Source: Nitrobacter sp963807355 (lineage in GTDB: Bacteria; Pseudomonadota; Alphaproteobacteria; Rhizobiales; Xanthobacteraceae). Taken from it: a stretch of DNA of 64,000 bases. This document shows positions 47,601 to 55,729 of this stretch, in pieces. A model generated the notes under the pieces. It made no database searches, was not told where the DNA came from, and saw only the letters and a list, made by a program, of their open reading frames with translations. The position numbers were made by a program, and so were the translations under genes. The DNA lies in the NCBI GenBank assembly GCA_963807355.1, contig CAWEBX010000004.1:1-64000 (forward strand). The letters run 5' to 3'. How positions within the stretch are numbered: the stretch's first letter is position 1; every line of letters starts with the position of its first letter.

Positions 47601-48809
47601 ATGATCAGAACAGCAATCATCGCTGCGATCGCGATCCTCTGGCAGGGCGTGGCAAACGCGCAGATGAGCCATCACCACGTATCAGAGGCCGCCTGTGATA
47701 CGACCGAACTGCGATGCGCGACCAAGGTCACGCCCGCATTCGCCCCAGACGGGACCTTGTGGCTGGCGTGGATGGCAGGCGGGCGCATACTGGTGGCGAG
47801 CTCCAAGGATCGTGGAAAAACCTTTTCAGCGCCAGTCGCGGTCGTTGATCGGCCGCTCGAGCTCGATTGGGGACCCGATGCGCGTCCCAAGATGGTCGTT
47901 GACCAGCACAACCGGATCGCCATCGCCTTTTCGATTTTCAGAGACAAGAACTTCAACGGCGAGGTGCTGTACACACGCTCGGTCGATGGAGGTCACAGCT
48001 TTAGCAAGCCGGAATCCATTACATCGAACAAGGAAAGCCAACGCTTCGAGCAGCTCGCACTGGATGCCGACGGTTCGATCTTCGTGGCCTGGCTCGACAA
48101 ACGCAACCGGGCGCAAGCGCGCGCGGCCAATCAAACATATAAGGGAGCGGCTTTGTTCTTCGCATGGTCGAAGGACGGCGGCGGGTCGTACACCGAGGCT
48201 CGCATGTTGAAGGACAGCACTTGCGAGTGCTGCCGGATCTCCGTCGCGTTTGCGGGCTCTGGCCGGCCCGCCGTACTGTTTCGCAATATCTTCCCGGACA
48301 GCGTTCGGGACCACGCGATCGTCACCCTCGGGGATCCAGCTACGCCGGGAGAGATCCATCGCGTCAGTCAAGACAACTGGAAGACCGAGGCGTGCCCGCA
48401 CCAGGGTCCGGGCCTCGCCATTTCGCCGAAGGGAATCTATCACGCGGTCTGGTTTACCGGCGGCGAAGCTCGAAAGGGTTTGTTCTATGCGCGCTCGACT
48501 AACGGCGGACAGACGTTTTCCGAGCCCATGGCTATTGGCAGGCCGGACCGGAGCGCGTCACGCCCCTACGTATTAGCGAGCGTCTCTGGCGACGCGATCG
48601 TCTGGAAAGAATTCGACGGCGAGAAGACAACCGTGAAGATTATAAGGTCCGGCGATGATGGGAAAAACTGGTCGCAACCGCAGGTCGTCGCTGAGACAGT
48701 TGACGCGTCTGATCATCCTTTGCTTGTCGGGAATGGACGCGAGGTCTTCTTGTCCTGGATGACCAAGGCAGACGGCTACCGCATCATGCCGATCGAGGGC
48801 GCACCATGA
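47601..48809 (+). CDS. Exported BNR/Asp-box beta-propeller (sialidase-like) protein with Cys-rich motif
   Basis: ATG 47601 gives a signal peptide (MIRTAIIAAIAILWQGVANA) and a six-bladed propeller of about 380 residues. Five Asp boxes can be read: 'SSKDRGKTF', 'SVDGGHSF', 'SKDGGGSY', 'STNGGQTF' and 'SGDDGKNW'. No sialidase Arg triad is evident, so enzyme activity is doubtful. Two possible metal sites stand out: the mature N-terminus 'QMSHHHVSEAACD', and 'STCECCRISVAF' in mid-protein. Placed between a TonB receptor and a thioredoxin, it may bind copper or a copper ligand in the periplasm. Its stop overlaps the TlpA start (ATGA). Confidence 0.85.
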   Translation: MIRTAIIAAIAILWQGVANAQMSHHHVSEAACDTTELRCATKVTPAFAPDGTLWLAWMAGGRILVASSKDRGKTFSAPVAVVDRPLELDWGPDARPKMVVDQHNRIAIAFSIFRDKNFNGEVLYTRSVDGGHSFSKPESITSNKESQRFEQLALDADGSIFVAWLDKRNRAQARAANQTYKGAALFFAWSKDGGGSYTEARMLKDSTCECCRISVAFAGSGRPAVLFRNIFPDSVRDHAIVTLGDPATPGEIHRVSQDNWKTEACPHQGPGLAISPKGIYHAVWFTGGEARKGLFYARSTNGGQTFSEPMAIGRPDRSASRPYVLASVSGDAIVWKEFDGEKTTVKIIRSGDDGKNWSQPQVVAETVDASDHPLLVGNGREVFLSWMTKADGYRIMPIEGAP

Positions 48810-49300
48810 AGCGTCACTTGTTGCTGTTCGCGTTCGCTCTGACACTTCTCTCGCAACCCCTCGCGGCGAACGATCAATTGCGCTCGTTCCAGCGCGGAAG
48901 CTGGCAAACCATCCTCGATGCGCATGCCGGCCGTCCAATGATGGTCAATTTCTGGGGCGTCACTTGCGGCCCTTGCAAGGTCGAGCTGCCGCTGCTCGGG
49001 AAGTTCGTCAGAGACAATCCGGGTGCCGACGTCGTAACGGTCAATGCCGATCTCGTTCCGAACCCGCGCGAAGCCGCACTCTCAATGCTGCATAAGGCCG
49101 GACTATCTTCGGTCGAGAACTGGACCTTCAGTGACGGTTTCGTCGAACGACTACGTTATGAGATCGATCCCAGCTGGCAAGGCGACATCCCTCGAACGAT
49201 GTTGATTGCACGCGATGGAAAAGTCACGACGGTTGAGGGCATTGTCGATCTCGCCAAGGTAAAGAAATGGTTCGGAAGCCAGATGATCGAAACAAGATGA
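48806..49300 (+). CDS. TlpA-like periplasmic thioredoxin
   Basis: The 164-residue protein has a signal peptide (LLLFAFALTLLSQPLAA) and a thioredoxin fold: 'GRPMMVNFWGVTCGPCKVELP' with a C-G-P-C active site, 'TVNADLVPNPREAALSML' and the cis-Pro loop 'GDIPRTMLIARDGKVT'. Such proteins reduce periplasmic cysteines, including copper ligands of chaperones and oxidases. Its start overlaps the preceding propeller gene, so the two are translated together, and the propeller's C-x-C-C motif is a plausible substrate. Confidence 0.9.
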   Translation: MKRHLLLFAFALTLLSQPLAANDQLRSFQRGSWQTILDAHAGRPMMVNFWGVTCGPCKVELPLLGKFVRDNPGADVVTVNADLVPNPREAALSMLHKAGLSSVENWTFSDGFVERLRYEIDPSWQGDIPRTMLIARDGKVTTVEGIVDLAKVKKWFGSQMIETR

Positions 49301-49359
49301 GAAAGGTCTGCACTGAACTCTCAAGAAACCTGAGCGGGCCGCGGAAAGGCTGAGGGATT

Positions 49360-49728
49360 ATGCGTCGGCGGCTGGGACGATTTCTTCCAATCGTCATGCT
49401 TGCGATGCTGGTGCAGATATTTGCGCCCATCGCCGCGTGCCTGGTGTTCGGCACGACCACAGCCGATCCTTTGGCGGGCGCGATATGTTCGCACGCTCCG
49501 GATGCGAATTCGCAAGACCGTGAGACCGATCCGCAGCAAACTCACGGCGCTTGTTGTGCATTGTGTTGCGTCGTCCACGCCGCAACACCGTCCGCTGACC
49601 CGCAAGCCGTCGCCGTCAACATCGCGCGTGACGCAACCGCCGTCGTCTGGCGCGGTCTGGCCTTCGGGTTGCCGCCATTCGCGGTCAACTCCCACGCGCA
49701 GGCGCGCGGTCCCCCTCACATCTCCTGA
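49360..49728 (+). CDS. DUF2946 family exported protein (copy 2)
   Basis: This copy also has 122 residues and the same layout as copy 1: signal or anchor 'LPIVMLAMLVQIFAPIAACLVF', 'GAICSHAPDANS', and the metal-type cluster 'HGACCALCCVVHAA', which has one more Cys than copy 1 (C-C-x-x-C-C). The C-terminal 'RDATAVVWRGLAFGLPPFAV' is almost the same in both. It heads the second receptor module. The two copies form a 370-base direct repeat 4.6 kb apart that could delete or amplify the genes between by recombination. Confidence 0.85.
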   Translation: MRRRLGRFLPIVMLAMLVQIFAPIAACLVFGTTTADPLAGAICSHAPDANSQDRETDPQQTHGACCALCCVVHAATPSADPQAVAVNIARDATAVVWRGLAFGLPPFAVNSHAQARGPPHIS

Positions 49729-49787
49729 GCTAAAAAACAAACTGCACCAGAAGTACTTCTGTTTTTCCGTCTCGAGAGAGAAAAGTC

Positions 49788-52084
49788 ATGTCTATCCGTT
49801 TGTTCGCGCGCTGCTGTGCGGCGCGCGCAACGTCTGCTGTCGCGATTTCCTTCGTGGTCAATGGCGCCGCGGCGCAGGAACGGCCCGCGCCGCGAGGTGA
49901 GGGCGTCACGCTGCCGTCGATCACGGTAATTACGAGCCAGCCTCTAAAGCGCAAACTGAAACGCACCGCAGCCAGGCCGGCGGCGCGGGCGATCGCGACG
50001 TCCAGCCAGCCCGCGCGCATCAATGTGCCGGCTACCGCGCTAGCGGAGAGGGGGACCGGTTTCGGCACCCGAACCGGCGACAGCGTCGGTAAGGGCTACG
50101 CGATGCCCGACGCCACCAGCGCCACCAAGATGAACGGGCGGGTGTTTGAGACGCCGTATTCGATCAAAACCGTTCCGAGCGACCCTATCAGAGATCAGGC
50201 CGTGACGACGATCGGCGACGCGCTCAAGAACGTCAGTGGAGTGCAGATCGACCGTCAAGGCGTTTACGACGGCATCACGCTGCGCGGCTTCGCGCAGGGT
50301 TTTGATCGATGGATCTACCGGGATGGCGCGCCGTTCCGGAATTCTAGGTTCGACTTCGCGAATATCGATCGGGTCGAAGTGCTGAAGGGAACGGCGGGCG
50401 GCATCTACGGACGCATCGATCCAGGCGGCCTGATCAACATGGTAACCAAGAAGCCGCTTGCGACGCCATATTACTCGATCCTTCAGGAAGTCAGCAATCT
50501 CGGCTATCGCACCGCCGCAGACGCCACCGGGCCGCTGACGAAGGACGGCTCGCTGCGCTATCGCGCCATCGCGGCGTTCGAGGATCGCAATTCGGTCCGT
50601 GATTTCGTTGACTCTCGGAACGTTCTGCTATCGCCGTCCATCAGTTGGGACGTGATGCCGACAACCGAGCTTTATGTGAACTACGAATACAGGCGCATGG
50701 AGCAGGTCTTCGACCTCGGCATTCCCGTATACAATAATGTGATCCCGGACGTTCCGCGCAGCCGCTTTTATGGACTGAAAGATTAGCCCCCTAGCGTGAT
50801 CGAAACTCATCTGGTCGACGCGATCTTGACACAGAAGCTCGCCGAAGGCTGGACCGCGAAAGTGCGCGGGACCTTCAACCATGACGTGACGCTGTCTTAC
50901 GATTCTGAGCCGGGTGGATCGCTTGTCGCTCCCGGTTTCACCGACATTTATTATTCCAAGCTCGTCGGTGTTTCCGACAGCCATTTCGTCGAGGCGTCGA
51001 TCACGGGCGACACCCAGATCACGCAAGACATCCGCAACCGCCTGTTCGCAAGCGCCGAGTCCTACACAGCGAACAAAACTCGGGCCGCAACGGCACAACC
51101 GATCCAGCAATCGTTCGCCCGCTCAGTATTCAGAACCCGGTCTACCAGAGCTGGCGGGAAGTCGCCGACCTCCCGCTGACGATCGGAGCGCCATCCTTTA
51201 CGGAGTGGCGGGCTGTCAGCTTCCAGGACCAGGTGACCTTGTTCGACAGGCTGGATCTGATTGCCGGCGGCCGCTGGGACTGGAGCAATGCCGGTAGCGG
51301 ATCGTGTGCATTAAGCGGCGGCGCGACGGGCTGTCCGCCATCCACGCCGATGGACGCCAAGGCATTCGACGTCTTCAAGCCCCGCGCCGGCATTAACTTC
51401 CGGGTCACGCCGGAGGTCGCCCTGTTCACCAGCTATTCGGAATCGTTCGGTCCCATTGTCGGATTTGGGAGGCTTTTGGATGGCTCCTTGCCCGATCCGA
51501 GTGAAGCCAGGCAATACGAGGCCGGCGCGAAGTTTCAAACGTCCGATGGTCGCCTCAACGCTACGGTGGCCACATACGACCTGACCAGAACCAACATCGT
51601 AACGCCCATACCGGGAAACCCGACTTTTGTTAATCAGATTGGCGAGGCACGCTCCCGTGGCGTCGAGGTGGACGTCGCCGGACATCTGACGGAACGCCTT
51701 CAGGTGATGGCCAACTATGCCTACCCCGATGCGCGCATCACCAAGGACACGACGCCCACCGGCGATCCGGGCAACGTCGGGCACAGACTGTACAACATCC
51801 CCCTTCACCAGGGCGGCATCTGGCTTCAGTACAGTCTGCCGTCGGGATGGCGATTTGGCGCGGGCGCTTTCGCGGCAAGCGACCGATGGGGCAACAACGA
51901 GAACACGTTCAAGATCGGCGACTACATTCGTGTCGACACCAACGTGTCCTATAGCTGGGATACCGGCTTCGGAAAGGCGACGGCGCAGTTCAACGTCACC
52001 AATCTGTTCGATGAACGGTATTACGCAAGCGCCACGTATACGCCGGGAGTACTGCCTGCGCCCGGACCTTCATCGCCCGGTTGA
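49788..52084 (+). pseudogene. TonB-dependent siderophore-type receptor 2, broken by a TAG and a frameshift
   Basis: The protein starts with a signal peptide and TonB-box-like 'LPSITVITSQP'. The plug follows ('TIGDALKNVSGVQIDRQGVYD', 'IYRDGAPFRNSRFDFANIDRVEVLKGTAGGIYG'), as in TonB siderophore receptors. An in-frame TAG at 50784 interrupts 'RFYGLKD-PPSVIETHL'. The barrel then continues in the same frame to about 51080, where a one-base loss in an A run shifts the frame; 'RNGTTDPAIVRPLSIQNPVYQ' continues to the stop at 52084. Restored length is about 765. The C-terminus lacks the usual final Phe. The cargo is unknown: iron or copper chelate. Confidence 0.85.
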
Positions 52085-52162
52085 GGTTCGAGCACTGAAC
52101 GAGGACTCTGCGAGCGGAGCGCGCGCCCGACCAGCGTGCACGTTCGCCGCTCACCGATTGTC

Positions 52163-53371
52163 ATGAATGGGTTCGCGATGCGCAGACGCTTCTGGGTGCT
52201 GGTCCATCGATGCGCCGCCCTCTATCTTGCATTCTTTCTCGTTATCGCCGGTGCGACCGGAAGTCTTCTGGCTTTTTTTAACGAGTTGAACGGCTGGCTT
52301 CAGCTCGATTTGATGCATATCGAAGCCGATGGGCGCGGCATGATCGATCCGTTCGAGTTGCGGGAGCGCGCGCTCCTGCGCGCGCCGGGCGTCTTTATCG
52401 ACAGTGTCGATCTGACACGAACGTCCGGGCACAGCTATGTGGCTTGGGTGCGTCACCGTGCCGAGCTAGAGCCGGATGACACGCCGTTCAGTGTTATCAT
52501 TCTGGACCAGTATTCAGGGCGGGAGCTGGCGCGCCGCGTGCAGGGAAATTCCTAGCCGCCGACAACCGAGGCGATCATGGAGTTCGTCTATGCCCTGCAT
52601 TATCGGTTGTTGCTGAACCAGATCGGAATCTGGCTATTCGGAATCGCAGCTCTGATATGGACAGCGGATTGCTTCGTGGGCTTTTTCCTGACGCTGCCAG
52701 CCAGATCATCGAGAAACCGACCTCCGGCGCGGCGCCGGTCTTGGCCTTCGCGCTGGGGCGCGGCTTGGCGTGTTCGATGGCGGGCCTCCCGGTTTCGTCT
52801 TCATTTCGATCTGCATCGCGCGTTTGGGCTTTGGGTCTGGCCTCTGCTTCTTGTCTTTGCGCTATCGGCGGTCAGCTTCAATCTCAGCCGTGAAGTCTAC
52901 GAACCGTTTATGAAGACCGTGTTCGGCTTCGAGAATGTAGAAGACGGCATAGCCCCATTGCCAGCGCCGCGCGATCAGCCGATCATGACGTGGCGGGACG
53001 CGCATGCCGCGGCTCGAACGCTCATGGAACAGGCAGCTTTACAGCATGGCTTCCGGATCATCAGGGAGAACATGCTGAGTTATGATCCCGACAGGGGCAC
53101 GTTTTCGTACCGTGTCTTCAGCGACAAGGACGTCAATCAACGATTTGGCGCGACCACGTTGTATAGGAGAGACGGCGATGCCGAGGGTCTCGGGCTCAGT
53201 CTTCCCAGCGGGCAGAATGCGGCGCAAACGTTCACGACCTGGATAAGGACAATACATACGGCGGCAGTCGGCGGTTTGTTGATGCAGGTTCTGGTAAGTG
53301 CGTTCGGCTTGTTCGTGGTCGTGATCTCGCTGACGGGTGTCGTCATCTTTGCCAGAAAGCGAGCGGCTTGA
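52163..53371 (+). pseudogene. PepSY-associated membrane protein, interrupted by in-frame TAG at 52553
   Basis: The first part (from ATG 52163, 'RRRFWVLVHRCAALYLAFFLVIAGATGSL') holds helix 1 and the start of the periplasmic PepSY region, and stops at TAG 52553. The same frame then continues 'PPTTEAIMEFVYALHYRLLL', 'IWLFGIAALIWTADCFVGFFL', 'HFDLHRAFGLWVWPLLLVFALSAVSF' and a last helix 'VLVSAFGLFVVVISLTGVVIF'. A single base change of TAG to TTG or TCG would give a normal protein of about 400 residues. Such PepSY-TM proteins sit by siderophore receptors and are thought to reduce or move metal from periplasmic carriers. Either decayed, or an error. Confidence 0.85.
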
Positions 53372-53414
53372 CGGAGATCAGGCAATACTCGATCTTTTTC
53401 ATTGGCAGTTCATC

Positions 53415-53909
53415 ATGAGTGAAACAGGGTCAATGATATCGAAACTCTTCTGCGTTGCGGTCGCCTGTGCTTTGCTGGCAACCGTGAGAGCCGCCTCGGC
53501 GGAGGATTTCAAAGCAGGTGATATTGTGATTTCACACCCGTGGTCGCGAGCGACGCCGACGGGAGCGCAAGTCGGCGCGGGCTATCTTGTCATTGAAAAC
53601 CGTGGGAGCTTGCCTGATCGCTTCCTCGGTGGCTCGGTGGAGGCAGCAACGGGTTTCGAGCTTCACGATATCGTCCTTGAGGGCGGAATCATGAAAATGC
53701 GTCAACTGACGGGTATCGAGCTGCCACCAGGAAGTTCCATTGAGGCAAAGCCGGGCGGACTTCACATCATGTTCGTGGGCCTCTTGCATCCGCTGGCTGC
53801 GGAAGAGAAGGTTCGAGGTGCCTTGCAGTTTGAGCACGCTGGTAGAATCGAGGTTGAATTCAAGGTAATCGGGATGGGAGCACCGCCGCCGGGCGGCCGC
53901 GGCGATTGA
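53415..53909 (+). CDS. PCu(A)C copper chaperone
   Basis: ATG 53415 gives 164 residues with a signal peptide ending near 'ASAEDFKAGD'. The copper ligand pattern of PCuAC, H-(M)x10-M-x21-H-x-M, is visible in 'FELHDIVLEGGIMKMRQL' and 'KPGGLHIMFVGLLHPL'. PCuAC passes Cu(I) to the CuA or CuB site of cytochrome oxidase together with Sco; the homologue PcuC is part of the copper-starvation pcuABCDE operon of Bradyrhizobium japonicum. It is the strongest evidence that this locus handles copper. Confidence 0.93.
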   Translation: MSETGSMISKLFCVAVACALLATVRAASAEDFKAGDIVISHPWSRATPTGAQVGAGYLVIENRGSLPDRFLGGSVEAATGFELHDIVLEGGIMKMRQLTGIELPPGSSIEAKPGGLHIMFVGLLHPLAAEEKVRGALQFEHAGRIEVEFKVIGMGAPPPGGRGD

Positions 53910-53915
53910 GGAAAC

Positions 53916-54299
53916 TCATTTGGCAGGCTCGATAACTTTGATATCTCGAATTGTATAGGTCTTGCCTTCGAGTTGGAATTCGACCTTGTCGCCCGGCTTC
54001 ACGTGATCGCTCAATGTGCGCGGATCGACCTGGAACAGCATTTCCATCGCCGGCATTAAACCCTCGATTTTTTGGTGGTTGATCGTCAGCGAACCGGTCG
54101 CCGGATTGATCGCCGTCACAACTCCAACCCCTCGATAAAGGCCATTCGACGGTTCTCGAGCCTTAACCAGCAAGAGCTGTGTGTGCGGAAACCCGGCGAC
54201 CGGATGGTCTCCAGGAAAGAAAGCTTCAACCCTCTCGAGATGGAGGGTCACCACCGTGGTCGCGGCTGCGACGGCGCACCTGAAGATAAGTTTTTTCAC
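53916..54299 (-). CDS. CusF-like periplasmic copper-binding protein
   Basis: GTG 54299 (KKLIFRCAVAAATTVVTL) gives a 127-residue exported protein. The domain has 'GVGVVTAINPATGSLTINHQK' and 'EGLMPAMEMLFQVDPRTL', then 'VKPGDKVEFQLEGKTYTIRDI'. In CusF the pattern H...M...M supplies Cu/Ag ligands and the 'I-x-x-x-M-P-x-M-x-M' strand is diagnostic; His of 'INHQKI' and Met residues of 'LMPAMEM' match. It carries periplasmic copper, usually to an efflux pump. The gene is on the opposite strand and runs toward the PCuAC gene, ending six bases from it. Confidence 0.9.
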   Translation of the reverse strand: MKKLIFRCAVAAATTVVTLHLERVEAFFPGDHPVAGFPHTQLLLVKAREPSNGLYRGVGVVTAINPATGSLTINHQKIEGLMPAMEMLFQVDPRTLSDHVKPGDKVEFQLEGKTYTIRDIKVIEPAK

Positions 54300-54420
54300 G
54301 ACATATTCCGTTCTCAGGCATGGGCTTCCGCGCACCCGCGGGCCACAGAGATTTACATGAGAAACGCCGGTTTGGGAAAGTGGCGGGTCCGCCGGCCGCT
54401 TCGCACCCAATCGCGTCTGC

Positions 54421-54447
54421 TTGATGTGAGGCGGTCGGGATTATACT
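54421..54447 (+). promoter_or_regulatory. Possible promoter of the Csp1-like gene
   Basis: TTGATG and TATACT, 15 bases apart, lie about 48 bases ahead of the Csp1-like start, in the 195-base region shared with the divergent cusF-like gene. The spacing is short, as in MerR-family regulated promoters (usually 19), but shorter still, and no CueR palindrome is clear. It is a weak call. Confidence 0.3.
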
Positions 54448-54494
54448 GTCGTAAGGTTCCAAGATGGCATCGATTCATCAGCGAGGAGGAAATC

Positions 54495-54935
54495 ATGCAC
54501 CGTCGTGAATTCGTGGCTACCATGGGGACTGCGGCAGCAGTTTTATTGGCGGCGCAGGCTTTCACCGTCCCGGCAAGTGCGGCGCCAGCCGAATCGATGC
54601 ATCCCACGAAGTACAAAGCTCTCGAGGAGGCGACCAATCATTGCGTCTCCAAGGGCGAGGCGTGCATGCGGCATTGCCTCGGCATGTTGAGCATGAAGGA
54701 TGCGAGCATGGCCGGTTGTACGAACGCGACCTATCAGATGATGGCCACATGCGGCGCGTTGCGAACGCTGGCAGCCGTCAACTCGTCCTACGTTCCCGCT
54801 CTTGCCAAGGTCATTGCGCAGGTGTGCGTGGACTGTCAGAAGGAATGCGAGAAATTTCCGGATGTGGCAGAATGCAAGGCGTGCGGCAACTCTTGCAAGA
54901 CCTGCGCCGAGGAATGTCGCAAGATTTCTGCTTAA
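54495..54935 (+). CDS. Csp1-like exported copper storage protein (four-helix, 13 Cys)
   Basis: ATG 54495, with an AGGAGGAA site just before it, gives 146 residues. The Tat-type signal 'HRREFVATMGTAAAVLLAAQAF' ends near 'SASAAP'. The mature helices carry 13 cysteines in spaced pairs ('NHCVSKGEACMRHC', 'AGCTNATYQMMATC', 'QVCVDCQKEC', 'AECKACGNSCKTCAEEC'), the arrangement found in Csp1, the copper-storage protein of methanotrophs, whose tetramer binds many Cu(I) ions inside its bundles. It would hold excess periplasmic copper. It is divergent from the CusF-like gene, so both may answer one regulator. Confidence 0.92.
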   Translation: MHRREFVATMGTAAAVLLAAQAFTVPASAAPAESMHPTKYKALEEATNHCVSKGEACMRHCLGMLSMKDASMAGCTNATYQMMATCGALRTLAAVNSSYVPALAKVIAQVCVDCQKECEKFPDVAECKACGNSCKTCAEECRKISA

Positions 54936-54994
54936 CGTCTTCCAGCCTGTCGGCGCGCGGGAGGTCGTGCGATGTCCGGGCAGGATGGTTAGAC

Positions 54995-55699
54995 ATGGCG
55001 AAAGATACCACCGGCCGGCTGCACGTGACCGTCAAAACCGGCGGTAAACGAAAGCTGTCGTCCAAGCTCTGGTTGGAGCGGCAGCTCAACGATCCCTATG
55101 TGGCGCAGGCGAAGCGCGAAGGTTGGCGTTCCCGCGCGGCCTTCAAGCTGATTGAAATGGACGACAAACATCACGTCCTCAAGCCTGGCATGACGGTTGT
55201 GGATCTCGGTGCGGCGCCCGGCGGCTGGAGCCAGGTGGCTGCAAAGCGTGTCGGTGTCGCCGAAGGCAAAGGCAGAGTGATTGCCATCGATCTTCTGGAG
55301 ATGCCGGAGATCGTCGGCGTGACCTTTGCCCGGCTCGATTTCCTTGACAACAGCGCCCCCGACAAGCTGCTCGCGATGATGGACGGGGGCGCGGATGTCG
55401 TGCTTTCCGATATGGCCGCCAACACCACCGGCCATCGCAAGACGGATCAGCTGCGGATCGTGGGTCTCGTCGAGAGCGCGGCGGCATTTGCGGTCGACGT
55501 GCTGCGGCCCGGCGGGACGTTTATCGCAAAAGTCTTCCAAAGCGGGGCGGACGCCGGTTTGCTTTCGCAGCTCAAACGCGACTTTCATGCGGTCCGGCAT
55601 GTGAAGCCCGCCGCGAGCCGGCAGGATTCATCGGAACGTTATGTCATGGCGACAGGCTTTCGCGGGCGGCCGCCTATGACGGCCGCTGATCGAGCTTAA
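54995..55699 (+). CDS. rlmE: 23S rRNA 2'-O-methyltransferase RlmE (FtsJ/RrmJ)
   Basis: The 234-residue protein methylates U2552 of 23S rRNA on the ribose, a late step in large-subunit assembly. Its S-adenosylmethionine motif is 'VVDLGAAPGGWSQVAAKR'. The catalytic KDKE set lies in 'YVAQAKREGWRSRAAFKL', 'VVLSDMAANTTGHRKTD' and 'FIAKVFQSGA' with a final Glu in 'DSSERYVMA'. ATG 54995 is only 60 bases after the Csp1-like stop. It is thought to follow ppx directly in relatives; here the copper locus comes between. Confidence 0.95.
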   Translation: MAKDTTGRLHVTVKTGGKRKLSSKLWLERQLNDPYVAQAKREGWRSRAAFKLIEMDDKHHVLKPGMTVVDLGAAPGGWSQVAAKRVGVAEGKGRVIAIDLLEMPEIVGVTFARLDFLDNSAPDKLLAMMDGGADVVLSDMAANTTGHRKTDQLRIVGLVESAAAFAVDVLRPGGTFIAKVFQSGADAGLLSQLKRDFHAVRHVKPAASRQDSSERYVMATGFRGRPPMTAADRA

Positions 55700-55729
55700 A
55701 GCGGGTCAAAACCGCAAACCTGTTGTGCT

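Noticed and set aside
44681..54935. Metal-resistance island with P-type ATPase or CusCBA pump
   Set aside because: No P-type ATPase, RND pump or multicopper oxidase gene is present between 44.7 and 55 kb. The content fits uptake, carriage and storage better than export.
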